In this document: positions 35,689-44,376 of the stretch, in pieces | Layout of the letters: each line of letters begins with the position of its first letter | Position numbering within the stretch: the stretch's first letter is position 1 | Assembly: GCA_020723855.1 (NCBI GenBank) | Contig: DYIB01000012.1 | Coordinates: 1 to 48,413 of the forward strand | Direction of reading: 5' to 3' | Length of the DNA: 48,413 nucleotides | From: Uliginosibacterium gangwonense | Lineage (GTDB): Bacteria > Pseudomonadota > Gammaproteobacteria > Burkholderiales > Rhodocyclaceae | Translations under genes and position numbers: made by a program | The notes under the pieces: model-generated | The model's input: the letters and a program-made list of their open reading frames with translations, nothing else | The model's database searches: none | Told to the model about the DNA's origin: nothing

Positions 35689-37637
35689 TCGCCCAGCCCC
35701 ATCTGGATGTAGCCGGTCGGGCACACGTCGTGGCAGATGTGGCAGCCGATGCAGCGGTCGTAGTCGGTGTAGACGTAGCGGCCGGTGGTGGCGTCCTTCT
35801 TGGGCATGCGCTTGACCGCCTGCTGCGGGCAGTACACCACGCAGTTGTCGCACTCGAAGCACAGGCCGCAGCTCATGCAGCGCTTGGCCTCCGCCACCAC
35901 GTCCGCTTCGCTCAGGGGCGCCACGCGCTCCTGGAAGTTGCCCAGGGCCTGCTCGGCGGTCAGGGTGATCACCCGGCGCCGGTGGCGCGGCGTGTATTGG
36001 AAGTGGCCCAGGAACAGCTCCTTGTGGGTGATGACATAGCGGTCGGAGCGGTTCTCGAAGTTGTGGACCGCCACGTTGGCGTCGCAGGTGCCGCGGATGG
36101 GCTCGTGGATGGGCTGGGGCGGCGTGCCCTTCTCCACCAGCTTCCTCTGCATGTCCCAGTGGTGCACGTCGATCCTGGGACGCTTGTCCTGGCCCTCGCC
36201 GCGCAGGTAGCGGTCGATGCCCTCGGCGGCGATCCAGCCGTGGCCGATGGCGGTGGTGAGCAGATGCGGCCGCACCACGTCGCCGCCGACGAAGACGCCG
36301 GGCTGGCCCAGCACCTGGTAATTGCGATCGGCGACGATGCCGCCCTTGCCCGAGTCGAATTCCTCCAGCCCGGAAAAATCCACTGCCTGGCCGATGGCGG
36401 AGACGATCAGGTCCGCCTCGAGATCCTGCTCGGTGCCCGCGATGACCTTGATCTCCAGCTTCGGTCCCACGAACTTCGCCTCGCACTGAGCCACGCGCAG
36501 GGCCGTGGCGCGGCCGTCGGCGCCGCGCACCACCGCCACCGGCGCCAGGCCGCCGCGGATGACGATGCCCTCGGCCAGGGCCTGCTCGATCTCGTGCCGG
36601 TTGGCCTGCATCTTGTCCACCGGGAAGACCGAGGTGAGGGTGACTTCCGCGCCCTGGCGCGCGGAGATCTGGGCGACGTCGTGGGCGGCGCGGCCGCCGA
36701 TGACGTTCTCCGGGCGGTCCTGGTCGCGGGCGTGCTCGATGTGGCCCAGGCGCCGCGCCACGGTGGCGACGTCGATGGAGGTGTCGCCGCCGCCCACCAC
36801 CACCACGCGCTTGCCCACTTGCTGCAGCCGTCCGTCGTTGAAGGCGCGCAGGAAGGCGGTGGCGGTGACCACGTTGGGCGCGTCGTTGCCGGGGCAGGGT
36901 AGGGCCCGGCCCGACTGGGCACCCAGGCCCATGAACACCGCGTCGAAATCGCGGCGAATGTCGTCCATCGCCACGTCGCGCCCCACGCGGCAGTTGAGGC
37001 GCGTCTTCACGCCCAGGTCGAGGATGCGCTGGATCTCGGCGTCGAGCACCCCGCGCGGCGTGCGGAAGCCGGGGATGCCGTAGCGCATCATGCCGCCCAA
37101 CTGCTCGTGCTCGTCGAAGATGGTGACCTCATGCCCTTTCAGGGCGAGCTGGTAGGCGCAGGACAGCCCGGCCGGGCCGCCGCCGATGACGGCCACCTTC
37201 CTGCCCGTGGTCGCTTGTGGCTTCTTGAAGGCGAGGTTGTGGGCGATGGCATACTCCCCCAGGAAGTGCTCCACTGCATTGATGCCCACATGGTCTTCCA
37301 CCTCGTTGCGGTTGCAGCCCGCCTCGCACGGCGCCGGGCACACCCGGCCCATGACGGCAGGGAAGGGATTGGCCTCGGTCAGCCGCCGCCAGGCGTACTC
37401 CTGCCAGGTCATCCCCGTGGGCGGCTTCTCGATGCCGCGCGCGATCTGCAGATAGCCGCGGATGTCCTCGCCCGAAGGGCAACTGCCCTGACAGGGCGGC
37501 GTGGACTGCACGTAGGTCGGGCACTTGTGGGAATGGCCGGCCTTGAAGATCACCTTGTTCCAGGCGGGCGGCCGGTGGTCCCCGTCCTTGTAGCGGCGGA
37601 AGGTGAGCCGGGTGTCGGGCTGTTCCGTGGCGGACAT
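35685..37637 (-). CDS. dsrL: DsrL, NAD(P)H-binding iron-sulfur flavoprotein oxidoreductase
   Basis: GltD-like: CPAPCEAGCNRNEVEDHVGINAVEHFL, AVIGGGPAGLSCAYQLALKGHEVTIFDEHEQLGGMM; C-terminal ferredoxin CIGCHICHDVCPTGYIQMG. Confidence 0.94.
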   Translation of the reverse strand: MSATEQPDTRLTFRRYKDGDHRPPAWNKVIFKAGHSHKCPTYVQSTPPCQGSCPSGEDIRGYLQIARGIEKPPTGMTWQEYAWRRLTEANPFPAVMGRVCPAPCEAGCNRNEVEDHVGINAVEHFLGEYAIAHNLAFKKPQATTGRKVAVIGGGPAGLSCAYQLALKGHEVTIFDEHEQLGGMMRYGIPGFRTPRGVLDAEIQRILDLGVKTRLNCRVGRDVAMDDIRRDFDAVFMGLGAQSGRALPCPGNDAPNVVTATAFLRAFNDGRLQQVGKRVVVVGGGDTSIDVATVARRLGHIEHARDQDRPENVIGGRAAHDVAQISARQGAEVTLTSVFPVDKMQANRHEIEQALAEGIVIRGGLAPVAVVRGADGRATALRVAQCEAKFVGPKLEIKVIAGTEQDLEADLIVSAIGQAVDFSGLEEFDSGKGGIVADRNYQVLGQPGVFVGGDVVRPHLLTTAIGHGWIAAEGIDRYLRGEGQDKRPRIDVHHWDMQRKLVEKGTPPQPIHEPIRGTCDANVAVHNFENRSDRYVITHKELFLGHFQYTPRHRRRVITLTAEQALGNFQERVAPLSEADVVAEAKRCMSCGLCFECDNCVVYCPQQAVKRMPKKDATTGRYVYTDYDRCIGCHICHDVCPTGYIQMGLGE

Positions 37638-37647
37638 CGTGTCTCCT

Positions 37648-39174
37648 CTATGCGCCCAGCCGGATGGCGGTGCTGACCAGTTGGTGCACGCCGCCGATCA
37701 TGCTGCGGTCGAAGTGGTAATAGGGCAGGACCTTGGTGAACTGGGCCTTGCAGATGGCGCAGATGGTGGCCATGAAGTTCACGCCGTCCGAGTCCGCCAC
37801 CTGCTTCAGCGCCTCCATGCGCGGGCTGGCGCCCTTGACGCGCAGCTCCAGCAGCTCGTCGGTGAGCAGTCCCCCGCCGCCGCCGCAGCAGAAGGTCTGC
37901 TCGTGGGTGGTGCCCGGCGCCATCTCCACGTAATGGTTGGCCACGGCGCGGATGATGGCGCGCGGAATCTCGAACTGGCCGCCGGGCGCATCGCCCATGC
38001 GCGAGCCCCGCGCCACGTTGCAGGAATCGTGGAAGGTGACGATGCGGTGGTCGTTCGCCTCTTTGTCGAACTTGAGGGCGCCGCGCCGGATCAGGTCGTA
38101 GGTGACCTCGCAGATGTGGGACGGCTGCTTGTAGCGCTGATCGAGCTGCTTCTGCAGTTGCAGCGCGAAGGGATCGTTGCCGCCGGCGCCGATGCCCGTC
38201 AGCGTGTTCCAGAAGCTGTAGGCCACCCGCCAGGCATGGCCGCATTCGCCCACGACGATGCGCTTCACGCCCAGCTCCAGGGCCGCCTCGCGCACGCGCA
38301 GGGCGATTCTCCGCAACTGGTCGTAGCTGCCGATGAACATGCCGAAGTTGCCCGCCTCGGAGGCTTTGGAGGACAGCGTCCAGCGGATGCCAGCGGCATG
38401 GAATACCTTGGCGTAGCCCACCAGGCTGTCCACGTGGGGCTCGGCGAAGAAATCGGCAGAGGGGGTGATCAGCAGCACCTCGGCGCCGGCCTCGTCCAGG
38501 GGCAGGCGCACATCCACGCCGGTGTCGGCCTTGATGTCCTCTTCCAGGCCCTCCAGGGTGTCGGCCAGGGCCGCGGGCGGCAGGCCCAGGTTGTTGCCGA
38601 CGCGGTGCACCTTGCCGATGATCTCGTTGGTGTACTTCTGCCCGTAGCCGACGGCGTCGAGGATTTCCTTGGCCGCCATGGTGATCTCGGCGGTATCGAT
38701 GCCGTAGGGGCAGAACAGGGAGCAGCGGCGGCACTCGGAGCACTGGTTGTAGTACTTGTACCAGTCTTCGAGCATGTCGCGCGTCAGATCCTTGGCGCCC
38801 ACCAGCTTGGGGAACAGCTTGCCGGCGGGGGTGAAATGGCGGCGATAGACGCTGCGCAGCAGATCCTGGCGCGCCACCGGCATGTTCTTGGGGTCGCCGG
38901 TGCCGAGGAAATAATGGCATTTGTCGGTGCACGCGCCGCAGTGCACGCAGGCGTCCAGATACACCTTGAGGGAGCGGTACTTTTGCAACAGCTCGCCCAG
39001 CTTGGCGACGGCGCGCTCTTCCCAGTCCGCCACCAGCTCGCCGGGGAAGCCCAGGGCCTCGTTCATGGGTGCGCTGGCGACATAGGGCTTGGCTGCCGCC
39101 ATGGCGTCCGCCTTGAGGATGGGGATGACCGGGTATTCCTTCAGCTCGGGGACGGCGAATTCGGGTGCGGCCAT
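37648..39174 (-). CDS. dsrK: DsrK, HdrD-like iron-sulfur subunit of DsrMKJOP
   Basis: CVHCGACTDKCHYFLGTGDPKNMPVARQDLLRSVYRRHFTPAGK; CSECRRCSLFCPYGIDT; FCCGGGGGLLTDELLELR. Start set at MAAPEFAVPELKEYPV. Confidence 0.95.
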   Translation of the reverse strand: MAAPEFAVPELKEYPVIPILKADAMAAAKPYVASAPMNEALGFPGELVADWEERAVAKLGELLQKYRSLKVYLDACVHCGACTDKCHYFLGTGDPKNMPVARQDLLRSVYRRHFTPAGKLFPKLVGAKDLTRDMLEDWYKYYNQCSECRRCSLFCPYGIDTAEITMAAKEILDAVGYGQKYTNEIIGKVHRVGNNLGLPPAALADTLEGLEEDIKADTGVDVRLPLDEAGAEVLLITPSADFFAEPHVDSLVGYAKVFHAAGIRWTLSSKASEAGNFGMFIGSYDQLRRIALRVREAALELGVKRIVVGECGHAWRVAYSFWNTLTGIGAGGNDPFALQLQKQLDQRYKQPSHICEVTYDLIRRGALKFDKEANDHRIVTFHDSCNVARGSRMGDAPGGQFEIPRAIIRAVANHYVEMAPGTTHEQTFCCGGGGGLLTDELLELRVKGASPRMEALKQVADSDGVNFMATICAICKAQFTKVLPYYHFDRSMIGGVHQLVSTAIRLGA

Positions 39175-39178
39175 GGAA

Positions 39179-39904
39179 TCAACTCTCCAGTTTCGCCGCC
39201 CAGGGCGCCAAGTGGCGCTTCTCGCGCGGGTCATCCACCTGGTTGCGCGTCGGGCTGAAGAACACACCCGGGGCGTGCAGCAGCTTGCTGAAGGGGAAGA
39301 CCGCCATCAGCAGCGCCACCAGGATCAGATGCAGGTAGAGCCCCGGATGGGCCGGCAGCGGCTGGATGTCGAAGCGCAGCAGGCCGAGGAAATAGGCCTT
39401 CACCGCCACCACGTCGGTGTGCATGAAGAACTTCATGCCCAGTCCCGTGGCGCCGATGCCCAGGAGCAGGGCCAGCATCAGGTGGTCCGAGGGCGTCGAG
39501 ATGTAGCGGATACGCTCCACCAGGAAGCGCCGCGCCCACAGGGCTGCAAGCGCCACCGCCATCGCCAGTCCGGCGTAGATGCCGAAGGGCTGCAGCCAGA
39601 TGACCGGCGCCCACACCGGCTCGGTGAAGTAGCGCAGATGGCGCGCGAGCACCAGCAGCAGCGCGCCGTGGAACAGGATGCCGAACAGCCAAAGCCACAG
39701 GTTGGAGCGGAACAGGCTCTCGAACAGGGCCACTTCCCGCAGCAGACGCAGCGCCACCCCGCCTCTGGTGGTGGGCGCCGGCGTGGTGGGGATCTTGAGC
39801 GGCGCCGGGGTGCGGGCGAAGTCGTAGATCTTGTATGCCAGGCCGCCCACCAGCAGCGCGGCGGCGGCGTAGAACAGGGCGGCGAAGGCGTAAGCGGATG
39901 TCAT
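39179..39904 (-). CDS. dsrM: DsrM, NarI-like b-type cytochrome subunit
   Basis: MTSAYAFAALFYAAAALLVGGLAYKIYDFARTPAPLKIPTTPAP...LFGILFHGALLLVLARHLRYFTEP. Confidence 0.94.
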   Translation of the reverse strand: MTSAYAFAALFYAAAALLVGGLAYKIYDFARTPAPLKIPTTPAPTTRGGVALRLLREVALFESLFRSNLWLWLFGILFHGALLLVLARHLRYFTEPVWAPVIWLQPFGIYAGLAMAVALAALWARRFLVERIRYISTPSDHLMLALLLGIGATGLGMKFFMHTDVVAVKAYFLGLLRFDIQPLPAHPGLYLHLILVALLMAVFPFSKLLHAPGVFFSPTRNQVDDPREKRHLAPWAAKLES

Positions 39905-39929
39905 GCTTGCGTAACCGCGGGCAGAAGGT

Positions 39930-40010
39930 TCCCTCCTTTTTTAAAGGAGGGACAGGGAGGATTTTTCGGCGCGATGGAAATCCCCCTTGTTTCCCCTTTT
40001 TCAAAGGGGG
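39930..40010. repeat. Pair of palindromic repeats in the dsrC-dsrM gap
   Basis: tccctccttt-ttt-aaaggaggga (39930-39952) and cccctttttcaaaggggg (39993-40010), the latter an exact copy of 31965-31982. Confidence 0.75.
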
Positions 40011-40034
40011 AGACCTGCTGCAAGGGGCGGTGCC

Positions 40035-40367
40035 TCACACGCACCCCGTCGGCTTGGGCAGGCCGGCGATCTTGCACGCCTGCTTGGCCGGGCCGTAGGG
40101 GAACAGCTCGTACAGGTACTGACTGTTGCCCTTCTCCGGCCCCAGCTTCTTGCCGATGGCCTTGGTGAGCACGCGCACGGCCGGGGCGATCTGGAACTCG
40201 TTGTAGTAGTCGCGCAGGAAGTTCACCACCTCCCAGTGGTTGGGCGTCATCTCCACGTTTTCCTGCCTGGCGATGAAGTTCGCCACTTCCTCGCTCCAGT
40301 CGCCCAGATTGACCAGGTAGCCTTCCTCGTCGGTCTCGTAGGTCTTGCCGTTTACTTCTATTGCCAT
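40035..40367 (-). CDS. dsrC: DsrC, sulfur carrier/substrate protein (two C-terminal Cys)
   Basis: MAIEVNGKTYETDEEGYLVNLGDWSEEVANFIARQENVEMTPNHWEVVNFLRDYYNEF...ACKIAGLPKPTGCV; both conserved C-terminal cysteines present. Confidence 0.97.
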   Translation of the reverse strand: MAIEVNGKTYETDEEGYLVNLGDWSEEVANFIARQENVEMTPNHWEVVNFLRDYYNEFQIAPAVRVLTKAIGKKLGPEKGNSQYLYELFPYGPAKQACKIAGLPKPTGCV

Positions 40368-40386
40368 GGGATGCCTCCGGAAAAAA

Positions 40387-40686
40387 TCAAAGCCAGGACT
40401 GGCAGCCCTTGTGCTCGGCCACCAGGTCCACGAAACCCGCGTAGTCCACCAGGCGCACGCCGTCGATGACCGAGCCGGCGATGCCGCGGGCTTCCAGGTC
40501 CGGCGTCAGGACGTAGATCTTGAATTTTCCCAGCGCCTGCTCCAGCCGTGCTGCGGCGGCGCTGCCGCGGGTGGCGGCGTAGACCGCGTCCTCGATGAGC
40601 AGGATGCTGCCGTCCGGCCGGGCGGTGGCCAGGCAGGAGTCCAGCGTCGTGCTCTGGAAGGGCGATTTGTTGACGATGTGCAGCAT
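40387..40686 (-). CDS. dsrH: DsrH sulfur-transfer subunit
   Basis: MLHIVNKSPFQSTTLDSCLATARPDGSILLIEDAVYAAT; position in dsrEFH. Confidence 0.94.
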   Translation of the reverse strand: MLHIVNKSPFQSTTLDSCLATARPDGSILLIEDAVYAATRGSAAAARLEQALGKFKIYVLTPDLEARGIAGSVIDGVRLVDYAGFVDLVAEHKGCQSWL

Positions 40687-40696
40687 ATCCCGACCC

Positions 40697-41068
40697 CTAG
40701 AATGAGAACACCACGTCCTGCTGTTCCATGAGCCGGCCGATCTCGGCCCGCTCCAGCACTTCCACCGGCACGCACAGGTCGTCCGCCGTGAGGCCGCGCG
40801 CCTGCAGGGCCTCGCGCTCCACGTAGAGCCTGGTGATGTCGTAGTCCTCCAGCGCCCGGTAGGTGGGCTGGAAGTTCTTCACTTCTATGCCCTTGGTCTG
40901 GTGGCCCTTCCTGAGCTGGTATACGCCGTCGTCCATGAACACCAGGCTCACGTCCTGATCGAAGGCGGCGGCGATCAGCACCACCTCCAGGGATTCCAGC
41001 GCGTAGATGGTGCCGTAGGGCGCCTTGCGGTTGACGTACATGAACTTCTTGATGGTCCCTTCGCTCAT
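40697..41068 (-). CDS. dsrF: DsrF sulfur-transfer subunit
   Basis: KKFMYVNRKAPYGTIYALESLEVVLIAAAFDQDVSLVFMDDGVYQL. Confidence 0.95.
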   Translation of the reverse strand: MSEGTIKKFMYVNRKAPYGTIYALESLEVVLIAAAFDQDVSLVFMDDGVYQLRKGHQTKGIEVKNFQPTYRALEDYDITRLYVEREALQARGLTADDLCVPVEVLERAEIGRLMEQQDVVFSF

Positions 41069-41071
41069 GGC

Positions 41072-41431
41072 CTAGTCTCCGAACGTCACGGTGCGGTCCG
41101 CCTGGATGCCCGCCTCGATGAGCTGGCCCAGGCCCGAGATGCGGAAGCCGCTGGCCAGATTCTCCTCCCTGATGCCGCGGCGCAGCGCCGCGGCGACGCA
41201 CACCACCAGGTCCACGCCGTGCTCCTCGGCCAGCCTGGACCAGCGGTTCACGATGTGGCGGTCGTCCTGGGGCGGCTCGGTGAGGCGCGTGGCGTTGTTC
41301 ACGCCGTCGTGATAGAAGAACACGCGCACAATCTCGTGCCCCTTGGCCAGCGCCGCGCGGCAGAACAGATAGGCGCTGTCGGCGGCCTGGTGGGTGTAGG
41401 GGCCTTCGTTGACCAGAATGGCGAACTTCAT
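41072..41431 (-). CDS. dsrE: DsrE sulfur-transfer subunit with conserved Cys
   Basis: MKFAILVNEGPYTHQAADSAYLFCRAALAKGHEIVRVFFYHDGVNN; DLVVCVAAALRRGI. Confidence 0.96.
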   Translation of the reverse strand: MKFAILVNEGPYTHQAADSAYLFCRAALAKGHEIVRVFFYHDGVNNATRLTEPPQDDRHIVNRWSRLAEEHGVDLVVCVAAALRRGIREENLASGFRISGLGQLIEAGIQADRTVTFGD

Positions 41432-41440
41432 GGGGCGCCG

Positions 41441-42517
41441 TCAGAAGCGGATATGGACCGAGGCGTTGAGGTTGGCGCGACCGCCGCGCCAGTCGTCGAT
41501 CAGGTACTTGGTGAAGGTGAGCCCGGTCTTCTCGAAGAAGCGCGGCCAGCCGATGCGCTCGATCCAGTCGGCCATGCGCTCCCAGGGACGGGCGTCCTCC
41601 TTGTACACGTGCAGGATGCGCTTCACCACCCCGGCCACCTCGGGCCAGCGCGGCGGATTGTTGGGCAGCCCGGCGGCCACCATCTTCATGAACTGGGGCT
41701 TCAGGCGTGCGTTCGAATTCTTGCCGCCGACCCACACCGCCAGCTTGGAATGCTCGGGATCGTTGATCTGCATGGGCGGGCAGGGCGGGAAACAGGCGCC
41801 GCAGCACACGCACTTCTTCTCGTCCACTTCCAGCGAGGGCTTGCCGTTCACCAGGGCGGGGCGGATCGCCGCCACCGGGCAGCGCGCCACCACGGCGGGG
41901 CGCTCGCACACGTTGGCGACCAGGTCGTGGTTGATCTTGGGCGGCTTGGTGTGCTGGATGATCACGGCGATGTCCGCCTGGCCGCCGCAGTTGATCTCGC
42001 AGCAGGAGGTGGACAGGCGCACCCGGTTGGGCATCCGCTCGTGCTTGAACTCTTCGTAGAGCTCGTCCATCAGCGCCTTGACCACGCCCGAGGCGTCGGT
42101 GCCGGGAATGTCGCAGTGCAGCCAGCCCTGGGTGTGGGCGATCATGGACACGGAGTTGCCGGTGCCGCCCACGGGAAAGCCGTTCCTCTCCAGCTCGTCG
42201 ATCAGCGGCGCCACCTTCTTTTCATCCGCCACGATGAACTCGATGTTGGAGCGGATGGTGAAGCGCACATGGCCTTCCGCGAACCGGTCGGCGATGTCGC
42301 ACAGCTTGCGCACCGTGTGGATGTCCATCTGGCGCTGGGTGCCGGCGCGTACGGTCCACACCTCGTCGCCGCTGTGGGATACGTGGTGCAGGACGCCCGG
42401 GCGCGGGCGGTCGTGGTACTTCCAATTGCCATAGTTCCTGGCCAGCATCGGGTGCAGGTACTGCATGTGGTCCGGCACGCCGCATTCAATGGGTTTGCGC
42501 ATTTGCGGTTGCGACAT
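41441..42517 (-). CDS. dsrB: Dissimilatory sulfite reductase beta subunit
   Basis: VRLSTSCCEINCGGQADIAVI siroheme-FeS motif; ferredoxin CVCCGACFPPCPPMQI. Confidence 0.97.
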   Translation of the reverse strand: MSQPQMRKPIECGVPDHMQYLHPMLARNYGNWKYHDRPRPGVLHHVSHSGDEVWTVRAGTQRQMDIHTVRKLCDIADRFAEGHVRFTIRSNIEFIVADEKKVAPLIDELERNGFPVGGTGNSVSMIAHTQGWLHCDIPGTDASGVVKALMDELYEEFKHERMPNRVRLSTSCCEINCGGQADIAVIIQHTKPPKINHDLVANVCERPAVVARCPVAAIRPALVNGKPSLEVDEKKCVCCGACFPPCPPMQINDPEHSKLAVWVGGKNSNARLKPQFMKMVAAGLPNNPPRWPEVAGVVKRILHVYKEDARPWERMADWIERIGWPRFFEKTGLTFTKYLIDDWRGGRANLNASVHIRF

Positions 42518-42541
42518 GTTGGTCTCCGTGGTCGATTGGTA

Positions 42542-43834
42542 TCAGGCGGCGGACTTGGCCCTGATTCTCGCTACCTCCTCGTCCCAGCCGTCGGTGCGCA
42601 CATAGGGGTTGGTGCGCGGGGCGGAAACCATGTTCGGGTCTATTTCCAGTTCCACGCCTTCGAGGAAGTTCACCAGGCCGATGCGCTCGATCATCTCGCC
42701 GCAGCGCTCGTGCTCCAGGGCGTTCTCGGCGAAGAAATCCACGATGCGCTTGGCCAGATCCAGCAGCTTGTCGAAGTCCTCGTCGCTCTCCAGCTTCATG
42801 AAGGGCACCACCACCGTGCCCATGAGGTCGCCGATCTTCAGGGTGCGCTTGCCGCCCACCAGGATGGTGGCGCCGCGGTCCTTGCCCGGCGCCAGCGCCC
42901 CGGTCATGACGTTGATGCAGTGCATGCAGCGCACGCAGTCCTTGTTGTTGATCTCCAGGGCCTGGCTGTCATTGAGGGCCACGCTGCTCAGGTTCGGGCC
43001 GCTGCGTACATCCTTGATCTCCTTGAGCTGGATGGCCTTGGTGGGGCAGCGGTTCACCACGTCGTTCACCAGCTCGCTCAAGCCGTGCTTGGCGAACCAC
43101 TTCTTCGCCAGGGCCTCGTCCGTCTGCATGTTGTCGCGCCAAGTGCCGATGACGGCCATGTCGGAGCGCTGGATGGAGTTCATGCAGTCGTTGCCGCAGC
43201 CGGAGAACTTGAACTTGAACTTGTAGGGCAGGGCCGGGCGGTGGATGTCGTCCAGGAAGGCGTTGATGATCTTGCGATGGGCCTTGGCCTCGTCGTAACA
43301 GGACTGCTCGCAGCGGGCGTGGCCGACGCAGGACATGGAGGTGCGCACCGCCGGGCCGGCGCCGCCCAGGTCGAAGCCCAGGGCGTTGATCTCGTCGAAG
43401 GCCTTCTGCACGTTCTCCGTGGTGCAGCCCTGGAACATGATGTCGCCGCTCTGGCCGTGGAAGGCGATCAGCCCCGAGCCGTACTTCTCCCAGATGTCGC
43501 AGAACTTGCGCAGGATGTCGGTGGTGTAGTGCATGCCCGCGGGCGGCATGACGCGCAGGGTGTGGAACTCGGCGGCATCCTTGAACACTGGCTGGTCGTG
43601 CTCGTCCTTGATTTCCGTGAAGCGCGGGATGACGCCGCCGCCGTAGCCGAACACGCCCACGGTGCCGCCTTTCCAGTAGCCCTTGCGCGTCTGGTAGGAA
43701 TGCTCCAGGTGGCCCAGCAGATCCACCATGTAGTCCTTGTCCGCGGCGAGGCGCTTCAGGCCCGTGACGAAGCTGGGCCAGGGGCCGGCTTCCAACTGGT
43801 CGAGATTGGGCGTGTCGTGGGGCTTCTTGGCCAT
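42542..43834 (-). CDS. dsrA: Dissimilatory sulfite reductase alpha subunit
   Basis: KKPHDTPNLDQLEAGPWPSFVTGLKRLAADKDYMVDLLGHLEHSYQTRKGYWKGGTVGVFGYGGG; CVGHARCEQSC; FSGCGNDCMNSIQRSD. Confidence 0.98.
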   Translation of the reverse strand: MAKKPHDTPNLDQLEAGPWPSFVTGLKRLAADKDYMVDLLGHLEHSYQTRKGYWKGGTVGVFGYGGGVIPRFTEIKDEHDQPVFKDAAEFHTLRVMPPAGMHYTTDILRKFCDIWEKYGSGLIAFHGQSGDIMFQGCTTENVQKAFDEINALGFDLGGAGPAVRTSMSCVGHARCEQSCYDEAKAHRKIINAFLDDIHRPALPYKFKFKFSGCGNDCMNSIQRSDMAVIGTWRDNMQTDEALAKKWFAKHGLSELVNDVVNRCPTKAIQLKEIKDVRSGPNLSSVALNDSQALEINNKDCVRCMHCINVMTGALAPGKDRGATILVGGKRTLKIGDLMGTVVVPFMKLESDEDFDKLLDLAKRIVDFFAENALEHERCGEMIERIGLVNFLEGVELEIDPNMVSAPRTNPYVRTDGWDEEVARIRAKSAA

Positions 43835-44044
43835 GGGTGATGTCTCCGTGATTGGTCGGCCGCGTCCGGCGCGGGTCCGTTAGTTGCTGCTGATGCTACG
43901 CATGCTGCGCTGCGATCAGCCATCACCCGCGCAGGCTATCGCCGGCCCTCCGTGGGAGTAGGCGCCCCCTACCCGAAAGGGTTATGGGCTGCCACGCCAT
44001 GCCGGTGATAGGCGGAGCCGGTGGCGCCGTGCATATTGCCGCGC

Positions 44045-44293
44045 ATGAGCGTCGATCGCGACCCGGACGACAAGGAAGAGCTGGTCCGCCTGGACAAGTT
44101 CACGGCGCCCCTGTGGGGCCAGGACATCGAGCTGCTGCAGGTGGAGTACCGGTCGGGCGGCACGCCGCTGCTGCGCCTGCGCATCCGCGAGAAGAAGCGC
44201 TTCACCATCTTCGACATAGACGCCCAAACCGCCCGGCGCTGGGGCCAGGTCATGCTCGACTGGGCGCGGCGGCAGGAGAGCGGTGACGGGTGA
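44045..44293 (+). CDS. Small (82 aa) uncharacterised protein divergent from dsrA
   Basis: MSVDRDPDDKEELVRLDKFTAPLWGQDIELLQVEYRSGGTPLLRLRIREKKRFTIFDIDAQTARRWGQVMLDWARRQ; ATG chosen inside a longer ORF. Confidence 0.7.
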   Translation: MSVDRDPDDKEELVRLDKFTAPLWGQDIELLQVEYRSGGTPLLRLRIREKKRFTIFDIDAQTARRWGQVMLDWARRQESGDG

Positions 44294-44352
44294 CGAGTGA
44301 CGAGTGACGAGTGACAAAACCGAACCGCGCGAGCGCAAGCCGTCACCCGTCA
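44284..44352. repeat. Short gtgacga tandem repeats plus distal inverted copy
   Basis: tgacgggtgacgagtgacgagtgacgagtgac with 12-bp perfect inverse cgtcacccgtca at 44341-44352. Confidence 0.7.
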
Positions 44353-44376
44353 TCCGTCACGATTCAAGGAGAAAAC

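Noticed and set aside
37603-39258. 551-aa plus-strand ORF opposite dsrK
   Set aside because: Antisense shadow ORF of dsrK; no recognisable domain.
31159-43834. Interpretation as a dissimilatory sulfate-reduction locus
   Set aside because: Presence of dsrEFH and dsrL, absence of dsrD and of sat/apr/qmo here, plus betaproteobacterial context favour the oxidative direction; a DsrAB phylogeny would settle it.
40901-43840. 979-aa plus-strand ORF opposite dsrABEF
   Set aside because: Exactly antisense to well-supported dsr genes; translation is His/Ala/Val/Gly-rich and low complexity, typical of an antisense frame in GC-rich DNA.
44284-44315. Possible CRISPR-like array (gtgacga repeats)
   Set aside because: Repeats are only ~9-10 nt with no spacers and no cas genes.
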